DNA from: Streptococcus sp. SPS1 | GTDB taxonomy: Bacteria > Bacillota > Bacilli > Lactobacillales > Streptococcaceae | Direction: 5' to 3' | Length of the DNA stretch: 64,000 nt | NCBI RefSeq assembly: GCF_030439915.1 | Contig: NZ_JAQFJG010000007.1 | Span: 42,857 to 106,856 of the forward strand | In this document: piece after piece, positions 18,201 through 26,985 of the stretch | How positions within the stretch are numbered: the first letter of the stretch is position 1 | Layout: every line of letters begins with the position of its first letter | Program-made: the position numbers and the translations under genes | The notes under the pieces: generated by a model | What the model was told of the DNA's origin: nothing | What the model saw: only the letters and a program-made list of their open reading frames with translations | The model's database searches: none

Positions 18201-19454
18201 ATGGGGAAGAAAGTCATTCCTAGAATTAGATTTCATGAATTTGAAAATACTTGGACTAAATCTAAATTAGGAGAATTATACGAAGTTTATTCCGGGAACA
18301 CTCCGTCACGATCTGATAGTAGAAATTATCAAAATGGAGAAATTCCATGGATAAAAACAACAGATTTAAATAATTCTCTAATATGCTCTAATGAAGAAAA
18401 AATCTCAGTTTATGGAGCAACAAAATTAAAACTTTTACCTGAAAATTCTGTATTGATAGCAATGTACGGTGGATTTAATCAAATTGGAAGAACAGGGTTA
18501 CTAGCTTATCCTGCTACGATTAATCAAGCCCTAGCTGCTTTGATGCCAGTCAATGAAATTAATCCAAATTTTCTACTAAATTTTTTAAATTTTAAAAAGG
18601 AAAGCTGGAGAAATGTTGCAGCGAGTAGTAGAAAAGATCCTAACATTACAAAAAATGATGTAGAAAAATTTATAATATCTTTTCCATCTTTAGAAGAACA
18701 ATCCGCCATCGGATCCCTTTTCTGCACCCTCGACGACCTTCTAGCGAGCTACAAGGATAATCTCACCAACTACCAATCCCTCAAGGTGGCCATGCTCTCA
18801 AAGATGTTTCCCAAAGCTGGACAGACTGTACCTGAGATTCGTTTGGATGGATTTGAAGGTGAGTGGGAGAAAACTACCTTAGAAAAATCTACAGATCGGG
18901 TAAAATCCTACTCTTTGTCAAGAGATGTTGAGACAAATCAAGATACAGGTCTAAAGTACATACATTATGGTGATATTCATCTAGGAAAAGTTTCTATGAT
19001 AGATGATGGAAATTCAATTCCATACATTAAATCGGATACAAAAATGAATGAATTTCTACAGCAAGGAGATCTAATTTTTGCTGATGCTTCAGAGGATTAT
19101 AAAGGAATTGCAGAAGTTGCAGTTATAGCTATAACTTTATCAGAAAAAATAGTTGCAGGGCTTCATACAATAGCTGTTCGACCTTACTCAATTTTTGATT
19201 CTATTTTCTTATATTACATGTTTAAAACTCAAACGTTTAGAAAATATGGTTATAAAGTTGGTACAGGTATGAAAGTTTTTGGAATAAGTCCATCAAACTT
19301 AATGAAATATGAATTTTTATACCCTGATAAAAAAGAACAACAAGCCATCGTCTCTTATTTCTTAAACCTTGATAACCTCATCTCTGCTCACCAGGAAAAA
19401 ATTTCTCAGTTAGAAACACTGAAGAAGAAACTTTTACAATATATGTTTTTATAG
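18201..19454 (+). CDS. hsdS: Type I restriction-modification specificity subunit
   Basis: A 417-aa DNA-recognition subunit with two target-recognition domains (residues ~1-155 and ~215-375), each followed by a conserved helical spacer (EEQSAIGSLFCTLDDLLASYKDNL about residue 168; EQQAIVSYFLNLDNLISAHQEK near the end). Base composition is mosaic: the TRDs are AT-rich, whereas the central spacer DNA (about 18,698-18,870) resembles hsdR/hsdM. That is the usual trace of TRD exchange by recombination. It is intact, so with HsdM it should direct adenine methylation at a bipartite site that cannot be predicted here. Confidence 0.92.
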   Translation: MGKKVIPRIRFHEFENTWTKSKLGELYEVYSGNTPSRSDSRNYQNGEIPWIKTTDLNNSLICSNEEKISVYGATKLKLLPENSVLIAMYGGFNQIGRTGLLAYPATINQALAALMPVNEINPNFLLNFLNFKKESWRNVAASSRKDPNITKNDVEKFIISFPSLEEQSAIGSLFCTLDDLLASYKDNLTNYQSLKVAMLSKMFPKAGQTVPEIRLDGFEGEWEKTTLEKSTDRVKSYSLSRDVETNQDTGLKYIHYGDIHLGKVSMIDDGNSIPYIKSDTKMNEFLQQGDLIFADASEDYKGIAEVAVIAITLSEKIVAGLHTIAVRPYSIFDSIFLYYMFKTQTFRKYGYKVGTGMKVFGISPSNLMKYEFLYPDKKEQQAIVSYFLNLDNLISAHQEKISQLETLKKKLLQYMFL

Positions 19455-19474
19455 ATTTTATGGAGGATTTTCTG

Positions 19475-20176
19475 TTGTTTGATATTTTTATTGGATTATT
19501 AACAAATGTTATATGGGTAATAATCGGATTTGCATTTGCAAACAGAAAAAGAATTAAAATGTATTTAGATGTGCTTCGTTACTGGAACAAGGATATTAGA
19601 TTTAGTATTGCTTATTTATATAGAATAAAAATTGCTAATAAGTATCTTTTGATAAAAGGGGAGCATATAGATCAATATCAACCTGTTGGAGGTGTTTATA
19701 AAGTTTATGATTCATTCAAAGAGTTAGAGACTAAATTTGAAATTAGATTTGAGAATGAAGTGGGATTTTATGAGGAAGGGGATTTACGCTTTTTTTCTAA
19801 AGGTAAGTATGTATTAAAGATTTTAGATTGGTTTAATTCTAGAAAAAATCGTGAAATATCAGTGTATAGAGAATTTTTAGAAGAAATAATAACAGATAAT
19901 ATTCTTCCTAATGAAGCTTTAAGGAATATAAGAATTGAGTATATTAAACAAATAGAACCTAGAATTAGATTTTCAACAAATTATCAAAAAGAAGAAATTC
20001 TAATATTCGATATTTACGAAATATATTTACCAAAAGAATATGAGAATCTAATATCCGATTATCAAAGTAAGCATGATACGATCAAGTTAATAGATTTTCG
20101 AGATATTGAAAAAGAGTGCGTACAGATTAATGAATTTTCTAAAAAAATCGGTGCACATTCAAAATATATTTTATAA
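19475..20176 (+). CDS. Membrane-anchored NUDIX-like CBASS effector (Sa_NUDIX / Cap16-like)
   Basis: A 233-aa protein from TTG 19475, which has a GGAGGA SD eight bases upstream; an in-frame ATG at 19460 has none. One N-terminal transmembrane helix (residues ~2-22) precedes a soluble domain. That domain has QPVGGVYKVYDSFKEL (residues ~66-82), as in SMODS-associated NUDIX domains, and the core REFLEE (R132-E137) of a Nudix box. The upstream Gly/Glu of the box are not in register, so hydrolysis may be lost and the fold may bind nucleotide instead. It lies 18 bp before a CD-NTase, the usual CBASS effector-synthase pairing. Known membrane effectors act by disrupting the inner membrane on cyclic-nucleotide binding. 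Confidence 0.65.
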   Translation: MFDIFIGLLTNVIWVIIGFAFANRKRIKMYLDVLRYWNKDIRFSIAYLYRIKIANKYLLIKGEHIDQYQPVGGVYKVYDSFKELETKFEIRFENEVGFYEEGDLRFFSKGKYVLKILDWFNSRKNREISVYREFLEEIITDNILPNEALRNIRIEYIKQIEPRIRFSTNYQKEEILIFDIYEIYLPKEYENLISDYQSKHDTIKLIDFRDIEKECVQINEFSKKIGAHSKYIL

Positions 20177-20194
20177 GATATTTGAGGTATTAAA

Positions 20195-21625
20195 TTGAAA
20201 AAACTAAGACCTATTCCTGAACTTGAAGAATTGATCGAAAGTATTGATATTTCTGATGCAAATTACGAAAAAGCAACAAATAGATATTATTCCATAGTAG
20301 ATTATATTTCCGATTCAGAATTATCTAATTATAGACCAGATATTTTTTTACAAGGATCTATAAAACTTGGTACTGCTATAAAGCCACTTACTAATGATGG
20401 AAACTATGATGTTGATATAGTGTGTAATTTTACTGGAAAACATATGCTTGAACAGTCTCAAGAGGATTTAAAAAATTTGTTAGGGAAATGTATAAAGAGT
20501 TACATGCAAAAACATAGTATGAAGAAGGAACCTTATAATGGTAATAGGTGCTGGACGATTGAATACAGCGATGATGTGAATTTTCATGTTGATATTTTAC
20601 CTAGCGTTCCGTATGGCGATTCTCAAACTGATGATATAGCAATCACTGATAAGAGGCATCATGATTTTAATAATTTATCTAATAGTTGGGAAATAAGTAA
20701 TCCAAAAGGTTATTATAAATGGTTCCGGGCTCAGTCTAATTTTGAGCATTATAAAGAAGAGTATAAAAGATTAAATCAAATTTTCGAGGAATTTCCTGAA
20801 TATACAATTAAAACACCTTTACAAAGGATTGTTCAATTATTAAAAAGGCATGCAGAAGTATGTTTTGAGAATGAATTGGAGTACAAACCTTCCTCAATTA
20901 TTATTACAACGCTAGCTGCTAAATCTTATCAAAAGGTTGTTTCTAAAAGTGAAACATTTGAAGAATTATTAGAAAATGTAATTTTACATTTGATTGAGGG
21001 AATAGATAATGACAGCACCAATCGTAAATGTGTACTTAATCCTGTAAATGAAAAAGAAAATTTATCTACAAAATGGAGTGAGGATGAACGTTATTTCAAA
21101 AAGTTTCTATATTGGTTAGAACAACTTTACTCAGATTTTAGTACAAATATTGAATTTTCAGATTCGATGAAAATGTTTTATATTAGACGAAGTATAGATA
21201 ATAAAAATTTTAATATTGGAATAGATTTGAAAGAACTATCGTATTATGAAAAAAGTGAATGGTCAGAATCATTAATTTTACCAATAAGTATCAGTGCTTC
21301 TTTTAGACAAGATAATATTAGGAAACGTATTAAAAGTGGAGATGTAATATCGAAAAATGGAGATATTGATTTTGAATTAAAAGGTAATTTTCCGCCAACA
21401 TACGATATCTATTGGAAGGTTACTAATACCGGAATGGAAGCGACAAATGCTAATTGCCTTAGAGGAAATTATTTTAAAGGAAAAAGAATTTTAAAAGAGA
21501 AGACCTCGTATTTCGGTAGACATTACGTTGAAGCTTATATTGTTAGTAATAATATTTGTTACGGTAAAACTATCCCTTTTGAGGTAAATATTACTAACAC
21601 TTTTTTAAGTGGTTTAATTAACTAA
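20195..21625 (+). CDS. CD-NTase (SMODS nucleotidyltransferase) with C-terminal AGS-C-like sensor domain
   Basis: A 476-aa cGAS/DncV-like synthase, started at TTG behind GAGG. The nucleotidyltransferase signature is complete: G54-S55 in FLQGSIKLGT, D72 and D74 in NYDVDIV, and the third carboxylate D133 in HVDILPS. A helical middle follows. The C-terminal ~80 residues (FPPTYDIYWKVTNTGMEA, NCLRGNYF, TSYFGRHYVEAYIV) look like the Adenylyl/Guanylyl and SMODS C-terminal sensor domain. In CBASS such enzymes make a cyclic oligonucleotide on phage infection that activates the neighbouring effector. The product cannot be read from sequence. AT-rich, like its partner. Confidence 0.8.
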   Translation: MKKLRPIPELEELIESIDISDANYEKATNRYYSIVDYISDSELSNYRPDIFLQGSIKLGTAIKPLTNDGNYDVDIVCNFTGKHMLEQSQEDLKNLLGKCIKSYMQKHSMKKEPYNGNRCWTIEYSDDVNFHVDILPSVPYGDSQTDDIAITDKRHHDFNNLSNSWEISNPKGYYKWFRAQSNFEHYKEEYKRLNQIFEEFPEYTIKTPLQRIVQLLKRHAEVCFENELEYKPSSIIITTLAAKSYQKVVSKSETFEELLENVILHLIEGIDNDSTNRKCVLNPVNEKENLSTKWSEDERYFKKFLYWLEQLYSDFSTNIEFSDSMKMFYIRRSIDNKNFNIGIDLKELSYYEKSEWSESLILPISISASFRQDNIRKRIKSGDVISKNGDIDFELKGNFPPTYDIYWKVTNTGMEATNANCLRGNYFKGKRILKEKTSYFGRHYVEAYIVSNNICYGKTIPFEVNITNTFLSGLIN

Positions 21626-21767
21626 TTACTTATATAATATAGAAGGTATGAAAAAATGTATTATCTATAAATAGAATTATTTGAATAGACATCATAAAAG
21701 ACACCTAGAAGAGAGATCGAGAAAGCCAAGCGGGAGTTTCAAGATTTGAAGGAAAGAGGGCTAAGAG

Positions 21768-21890
21768 ATGAAGAATAGTGCCATCGGCGCCTACTTCTCC
21801 AACCTCGATAAGATCATCAGCTCTTACCAAGAAAAAATTTCTCAGCTTGAGACTTTGAAAAAGAAACTCTTGCAAGATATGTTTATATAG
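21768..21890 (+). pseudogene. Orphan hsdS 3' end remnant
   Basis: A 40-codon frame (MKNSAIGAYFSNLDKIIS... ending KKKLLQDMFI) closely matches the C-terminal conserved spacer of the intact HsdS, which ends KKKLLQYMFL. The DNA is also similar (caagaaaaaatttctcag; agaaact). It is the tail of a second hsdS, left next to hsdM. Just upstream (about 21,708-21,777) is another short open stretch (IEKAKREFQDLKERGL) of unknown origin that ends in TAG. Together they fill the 318-bp gap between the CD-NTase and hsdM. They suggest the CBASS module came in by recombination between hsdS copies. Confidence 0.75.
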
Positions 21891-21943
21891 GTGATTAGTG
21901 ATAACTTTTAACAATTATATTTCAAAACTTAGAAAGAAACATT

Positions 21944-23545
21944 ATGGAAACAACACAAACTTCCCAGTCGCTCTATCAAGCTCTGTGGAACTCAGCGGAT
22001 GTTCTCCGCTCTAAGATGGATGCCAATGACTACAAGTCCTATCTTTTGGGTATGGTCTTTTATAAGTACCTGTCAGATAAGATGCTCTTTTTCGTGGCGG
22101 AGACCATGGAGGAGGGGAGTGAGAGTCTAGAGGCTGCTCTTGAGGTCTATCGTAACTACTATGAGGATGCGGACACCCACGAGAATCTTCTTGTAGTCAT
22201 GAAGGACGAACTCAACTACAGTATCAAGCCTGAGTTGACCTTTACGGCTCTTGTAGCACGTGTCAATGAGGGAACTTTCCAGCTGGAAGATTTGGCTCAA
22301 GGTTTTCGTGATATCGAGCAGAGTGATGAACTCTATGAAAATCTCTTTGAAGATATTGACCTCTATTCCAAAAAGCTAGGGGCGACTCCGCAAAAGCAAA
22401 ACCAAACGGTGGCGGCGGTCATGAAAGAGTTGGCTGTGCTAGATGTGGCTGGTCATGCTGGTGATATGCTGGGGGATGCTTATGAGTATCTGATTGGTCA
22501 GTTTGCGACTGACTCGGGTAAGAAGGCTGGTGAGTTCTATACACCTCAGCCTGTTGCCAAGCTTATGACACAGATTGCCTTTTTGGGTCGTGAGGACCAG
22601 CTAGGCTTTACCATATATGATGCGACTATGGGATCTGGCTCCCTCTTGCTCAATGCCAAGAAATACTCTCATAAACCGCAGACAGTGGTCTACTTTGGTC
22701 AGGAACTCAATATTTCGACCTATAACTTGGCTCGGATGAACATGATTCTACACGGTGTTCCTGTTGAAAATCAATTTCTCCACAATGCCGATACGCTAGA
22801 CGAAGACTGGCCGACTCAAGAACCAACCAACTTTGACGGTGTTCTCATGAACCCACCATACTCTGCCAAGTGGTCAGCAAGTTCAGGCTTTATGGCGGAC
22901 CCTCGTTTCTCTCCTTTTGGGAAACTAGCGCCCCAGTCCAAGGCTGATTTTGCCTTTCTTTTGCATGGTTACTACCATCTCAAGCAGGATAATGGAGTTA
23001 TGGCTATCGTCCTTCCTCACGGGGTTCTTTTCCGTGGAAATGCGGAAGGGACCATTCGTAAGGCCTTGTTAGAAGAAGGGGCCATTGACACGGTTATCGG
23101 TCTACCTGCCAATATCTTCTTTAATACCAGCATTCCGACTACGGTCATCATTCTCAAAAAGAACCGTACCAATCGTAATGTCTACTTTATCGATGCTTCT
23201 AAGGAGTTTGATAAAGGGAAAAACCAGAATATCATGACGGATGCTCATATCGAGAAGATTCTGGAAGCCTACAAATCTCGTGAGGAGATTAACAAGTTTG
23301 CCCATCTAGCGAGCTATGAAGAAATTGTCGAAAATGACTACAACCTCAATATCCCTCGCTATGTAGATACCTTTGAGGAAGAAGAAGTTGAGCCACTGAC
23401 AGATATCGTCAGCAAGATTAACACGACAAATGAAGCAATCCAAACCCAAACCGCTTCCCTACTCGAAATGCTCGGTCAACTCCATGGAACCACACCAGAA
23501 GCCGATGCTGAACTCAAAAAGTTTTTGAAAGAGTTTGAAGGGTGA
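21944..23545 (+). CDS. hsdM: Type I restriction-modification methyltransferase subunit
   Basis: A 533-aa N6-adenine methyltransferase. The N-terminal HsdM helical domain (residues ~10-150) is followed by the SAM-binding catalytic domain with GEFYTPQPVAKLM, DATMGSGSLLL (motif I, about residue 225) and the catalytic NPPY (about residue 303). Length and motifs are intact. GC content resembles hsdR and differs from the cargo in between. It sits 3' of the CBASS-like module instead of next to hsdS, an unusual split for an hsd operon. Confidence 0.95.
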   Translation: METTQTSQSLYQALWNSADVLRSKMDANDYKSYLLGMVFYKYLSDKMLFFVAETMEEGSESLEAALEVYRNYYEDADTHENLLVVMKDELNYSIKPELTFTALVARVNEGTFQLEDLAQGFRDIEQSDELYENLFEDIDLYSKKLGATPQKQNQTVAAVMKELAVLDVAGHAGDMLGDAYEYLIGQFATDSGKKAGEFYTPQPVAKLMTQIAFLGREDQLGFTIYDATMGSGSLLLNAKKYSHKPQTVVYFGQELNISTYNLARMNMILHGVPVENQFLHNADTLDEDWPTQEPTNFDGVLMNPPYSAKWSASSGFMADPRFSPFGKLAPQSKADFAFLLHGYYHLKQDNGVMAIVLPHGVLFRGNAEGTIRKALLEEGAIDTVIGLPANIFFNTSIPTTVIILKKNRTNRNVYFIDASKEFDKGKNQNIMTDAHIEKILEAYKSREEINKFAHLASYEEIVENDYNLNIPRYVDTFEEEEVEPLTDIVSKINTTNEAIQTQTASLLEMLGQLHGTTPEADAELKKFLKEFEG

Positions 23546-23637
23546 TGGGAGTAATTGATTCGCTCATATTCCGCTCATTTTTAAGATACAACTTTGTTTC
23601 CATATTTCCTGGGAACTAGTAGAAAGTTAGGAGAAAT

Positions 23638-24042
23638 ATGGAACAAACTAATCAAAAATCCCGGTGCCAACAACTCTGGGCTAGAAACAAATACCTCGTG
23701 TTGAGCCATTCCAGCAATATATACAATGAGATTCGCCAATACTTGAAGAATGAAGAGGCAGAGATGAGTCAGGTTCAGGAGATGATTGACAGTGCCTGCC
23801 AGATTTCAGAACACAGGGGTCAGGTTTGCAATGCCTTTCAGCATATTTGGGGCTATTTCAAAAAGAAAGCAACAGATGCTGAGCGCAAGGACTATATGCT
23901 CTTACTTGATCGCTACCGCTTTGGTCAGGGTTCTAAGGAAGGCTTGATCACTAAGACTCGAGACTTGCTTGAAAACTATCCAAATAGCTACTTGCAACAT
24001 TCGACTTTATTGAAAGGAGACTCCCATGAGACTTTGGCATGA
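23638..24042 (+). CDS. DUF1722 (YbgA-like) protein
   Basis: A 134-aa soluble protein with the YbgA/DUF1722 pattern: an N-terminal CQQLWARNKYLVLSHS, central helices, and the conserved LLLDRYRFGQGSKEGLITKTRDLLENYPNSYLQ region cut into several motifs over residues ~82-120. In other bacteria this domain is found alone or fused to a photolyase-linked DUF523 domain, but its biochemical role is unsettled. It overlaps the next gene by 17 bp, so the two are coupled; the neighbour is related to a DNA-repair glycosylase. Confidence 0.75.
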   Translation: MEQTNQKSRCQQLWARNKYLVLSHSSNIYNEIRQYLKNEEAEMSQVQEMIDSACQISEHRGQVCNAFQHIWGYFKKKATDAERKDYMLLLDRYRFGQGSKEGLITKTRDLLENYPNSYLQHSTLLKGDSHETLA

Positions 24043-24340
24043 GGCTTTGATTTCACAACTTCCCCGTCCGCAACTCTTGGGGCAACATCGAGAGTGTTGT
24101 GCCTTGCGTGGCAATGGCTGGGGCAGAAAGCATGCGACGGTGGATTATGTCTTTACTCAGTCGCCCTATCATCTCTATGCCTATAATCGCTTGATCATGG
24201 AGGAAATGGATGACCGTGGCTACAATGTCAGTCCAGAGTGGCTGGATAAGAACTACCGTGGCAAGACCTGCCCTCCTTATCAAGATTTAGTAGAGGAAAA
24301 GTTGACTAGTCCTATATACAGCGAACATGACGCGACCTAG
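24026..24340 (+). CDS. Pyrimidine-dimer glycosylase-related protein (TIGR02328-like)
   Basis: A 104-aa protein starting MRLWHEALISQLPRPQLLGQHRE, the N-terminal pattern of the T4 endonuclease V-related (Pyr_excise) small family TIGR02328. Also conserved are RGNGWGRKHATVDYVF and the MEEMDDRGYNVSPEW block. It has its own SD (aaaggagactccc) inside the 3' end of the upstream ORF. Endonuclease V homologs cut pyrimidine dimers; whether this variant does is unproved. Confidence 0.7.
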   Translation: MRLWHEALISQLPRPQLLGQHRECCALRGNGWGRKHATVDYVFTQSPYHLYAYNRLIMEEMDDRGYNVSPEWLDKNYRGKTCPPYQDLVEEKLTSPIYSEHDAT

Positions 24341-24485
24341 TATGGGGAGTGTCTAGCTAATCTACGAGAGAAAGGGATAGACCTATAGTCTTTTCTAATA
24401 ACAAGTCATAGTCGCTTATAAGAATTACTAATAACACGTTTTACCAGTCTAACTAAAATACAGCTATAAAACAAGCTACACAAAG

Positions 24486-24515
24486 GATTTGAGGCATTTG
24501 TCTCAAGTCTTTTTC
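24486..24515 (+). terminator. Terminator ahead of metE
   Basis: The stem GATTTGAG / CTCAAGTC (one G-T pair) is followed by TTTTTCTTTT. It separates metE from upstream transcription. Confidence 0.7.
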
Positions 24516-24532
24516 TTTTGTCTAAAACGGAG

Positions 24533-24551
24533 ATATAGTTTCAAACTATAT
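24533..24551 (+). promoter_or_regulatory. MtaR/CmbR (MET-box-type) operator
   Basis: A perfect palindrome, TATAGTTTCAAACTATA (24534-24550), extended by one A/T and one G/C pair on each side. It matches the site recognised by the streptococcal LysR regulators MtaR/CmbR that control methionine genes. An extended -10 (TGTTAAGAT, about 24,593-24,601) lies about 50 bp downstream, consistent with activation from upstream. Confidence 0.85.
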
Positions 24552-24632
24552 CAAAGCCTAATTTTTTACAATTATACAGACGCTTTCTTTTCTGTTAAGA
24601 TAGTTTCAACAACAAATTTTGGAGGACACATC

Positions 24633-26882
24633 ATGTCAACTACAATCATCGGTTTCCCTCGTTTGGGCGAATTCCGCGAATTAAAATTTACAACTGAAAA
24701 ATACTTTAGAAAAGAAATCTCAGAAGAAGAACTCTTGGCAGCCGCAAAAGACTTGCGTGCTAAACACTGGAACATCGTCAAAGAAAAAGGAATCACTGAA
24801 ATTCCATCAAATGACTTTTCTCACTATGACAACTTCCTAGATGCAGCTTTCCTTTTCAACGTGGTACCTGCTTCAGTTCAAAACTTGGACTTGTCTGACC
24901 TTGAGCGCTACTTCGCTTTGGGACGTGGTTACCAAGGAGAAAAAGGAGATGTTCGCGCCCTTCCAATGAAGAAATGGTTCAACACCAACTACCACTACAT
25001 CGTTCCTAAATTTGAAAAAGACACTCAAGTAAAATTGGCAGGTCACAAGATTTTCGATGAATTCCAAGAAGCAAAAGAACTTGGATTGAACACTCGTCCT
25101 GTCCTTGTAGGTCCATTCACTTTCCTTCAATTGTCAGACTTTGAAGAAGGTGTGAAAGCAGAAGACTTCGTAGATAGCTTAGTGGCTGCTTACCAAGAAG
25201 TTTTTGCTAAATTGGCAGAACTTGGTGCGACTCGTATCCAATTGGATGAAGCTGCTCTTGTCAAAGATTTGACAGCTGAAGAAAAAGCTCTCTTCTTGAA
25301 CCTCTACAACAAACTCTTGGCTGACAAAAAAGGTCTTGAAGTCTTGCTTCAAACTTACTTCGGTGACGTTCGTGACGTCTACGCTGACCTTGTAAACTTG
25401 CCAGTAGATGCTATCGGTCTTGACTTCGTTGAAGGTAAGAAAACTCTTGAACTCGTTAAAGGTGGTTTCCCAGCTGATAAGACTCTTTATGCAGGTATTG
25501 TCAATGGTAAAAACATCTGGCGTAACAACTACGAAAAGAGTTTGGCTGTTCTTGAACAAATTCCAGCTGAAAACATTGTCTTGACAAGTTCATGCTCACT
25601 TCTTCATGTGCCATTTACAACTGCTAATGAAGAATTTGAATCAGCAATCTTGAACCACTTTGCCTTTGCGGTTGAAAAATTAGATGAGATCCGTGATTTG
25701 GATGCTATCCGCAATGGTCAAGGTGAAGAAGCACTTGCAGCTAACAAAGAACTCTTTGCGACTGAACGTGTGGGTGAAAATGCTGAACTCCGTGCGCGTA
25801 TCGCTGATTTGACAGACGCAGACTACACTCGTTTGCCAGCCTTTGCAGAACGTGAAGCCATCCAAGAAGAAACTCTTAAGCTTCCAGCTCTTCCAACAAC
25901 AACTATCGGTTCATTCCCTCAAACCAAGGAAGTTCGTGCCAAACGTTTGGCTTACCGTAAAGGTGAATTGTCTCAAGAAGAGTACGACGCTTTCCTTGCT
26001 GAAACGATTGACGAATGGATCAAGTGGCAAGAAGATATTGACTTTGATGTCCTTGTTCATGGTGAATTTGAGCGTAATGACATGGTTGAGTACTTCGGTC
26101 AAAACTTGTCAGGTTACCTCTTCTCTAAAAATGGTTGGGTACAATCATACGGTATGCGTGGGGTTAAACCACCAATCATCTGGGGTGATGTCACTCGTCT
26201 CAACCCTATCACTGTTAAATGGTCTAGCTATGCACAAAGCCGTACAAACAAACCTGTTAAGGGTATGTTGACTGGACCTGTTACCATCCTCAACTGGTCA
26301 TTCCCACGTGAAGACATCTCTATCAAGGATTCTACTCTTCAAATCGCCCTTGCTATCAAGGATGAAGTGCTTGACCTTGAAGCTGCTGGTGTGAAAATCA
26401 TCCAAATCGACGAGGCTGCTCTTCGTGAAAAATTGCCACTTCGCCGTAGCGACTGGTACGAAGACTATCTTGACTGGGCTATTCCTGCCTTCCGCTTGGT
26501 ACACTCAACAGTAGCGCCAGACACACAAATCCACACTCACATGTGTTACTCAGAATTTACAGATATCATCCCAGCTATCGATAACATGGATGCAGACGTT
26601 ATTTCCTTTGAGGCTAGCCGTTCAAACCTTGAAATCTTGGACGAACTCAAAGCGAAAAACTTCCAAACAGAAGTAGGACCTGGGGTTTATGATATCCACT
26701 CTCCTCGTGTGCCAAATGAAGGCGAAATCGACAATACAATCGAAGCCATCCTTGCTAAAGTGCCAAGCAAGAAAGTTTGGATCAACCCAGACTGTGGTTT
26801 GAAAACACGTGGTATTCCAGAAACAAAAGAAAGCTTGATCCGCCTTGTTGAAGCAGCGAAAGCTGCGCGTGAGAAATTGTAA
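24633..26882 (+). CDS. metE: Cobalamin-independent methionine synthase
   Basis: A 749-aa enzyme transferring the methyl of 5-methyl-tetrahydrofolate (polyglutamate) to homocysteine. It starts at [12 protein letters not shown] behind SD 'ggaggacac'; an in-frame ORF extends farther upstream through the regulatory region but is not a plausible start. Two related barrels are visible, the second beginning with [15 protein letters not shown] (about residue 425). Zinc ligands lie in HTHMCYSE (about residue 635) and [10 protein letters not shown] (about residue 720). metF follows 103 bp later and supplies the methyl donor. Confidence 0.97.
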   Translation: MSTTIIGFPRLGEFRELKFTTEKYFRKEISEEELLAAAKDLRAKHWNIVKEKGITEIPSNDFSHYDNFLDAAFLFNVVPASVQNLDLSDLERYFALGRGYQGEKGDVRALPMKKWFNTNYHYIVPKFEKDTQVKLAGHKIFDEFQEAKELGLNTRPVLVGPFTFLQLSDFEEGVKAEDFVDSLVAAYQEVFAKLAELGATRIQLDEAALVKDLTAEEKALFLNLYNKLLADKKGLEVLLQTYFGDVRDVYADLVNLPVDAIGLDFVEGKKTLELVKGGFPADKTLYAGIVNGKNIWRNNYEKSLAVLEQIPAENIVLTSSCSLLHVPFTTANEEFESAILNHFAFAVEKLDEIRDLDAIRNGQGEEALAANKELFATERVGENAELRARIADLTDADYTRLPAFAEREAIQEETLKLPALPTTTIGSFPQTKEVRAKRLAYRKGELSQEEYDAFLAETIDEWIKWQEDIDFDVLVHGEFERNDMVEYFGQNLSGYLFSKNGWVQSYGMRGVKPPIIWGDVTRLNPITVKWSSYAQSRTNKPVKGMLTGPVTILNWSFPREDISIKDSTLQIALAIKDEVLDLEAAGVKIIQIDEAALREKLPLRRSDWYEDYLDWAIPAFRLVHSTVAPDTQIHTHMCYSEFTDIIPAIDNMDADVISFEASRSNLEILDELKAKNFQTEVGPGVYDIHSPRVPNEGEIDNTIEAILAKVPSKKVWINPDCGLKTRGIPETKESLIRLVEAAKAAREKL

Positions 26883-26985
26883 GATAAGGATTTCTCAAGA
26901 AGCGCTGTTTGGTCAATCTGCCTGTTTCACTTGGATTCTAGGAATCCAGCTAACGAAAAAAATCAACTAGAAAAGGATAATGACT

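Noticed and set aside
23638..24340. Fused DUF1722 and glycosylase-like protein broken by a frameshift
   Set aside because: Each has its own start and SD, with a 17-bp overlap, and each matches a family that exists as a separate protein.
24341..24632. T-box or SAM riboswitch controlling metE
   Set aside because: No T-box sequence (TGGNACC) or S-box core; a palindromic MtaR/CmbR-type site explains regulation better.
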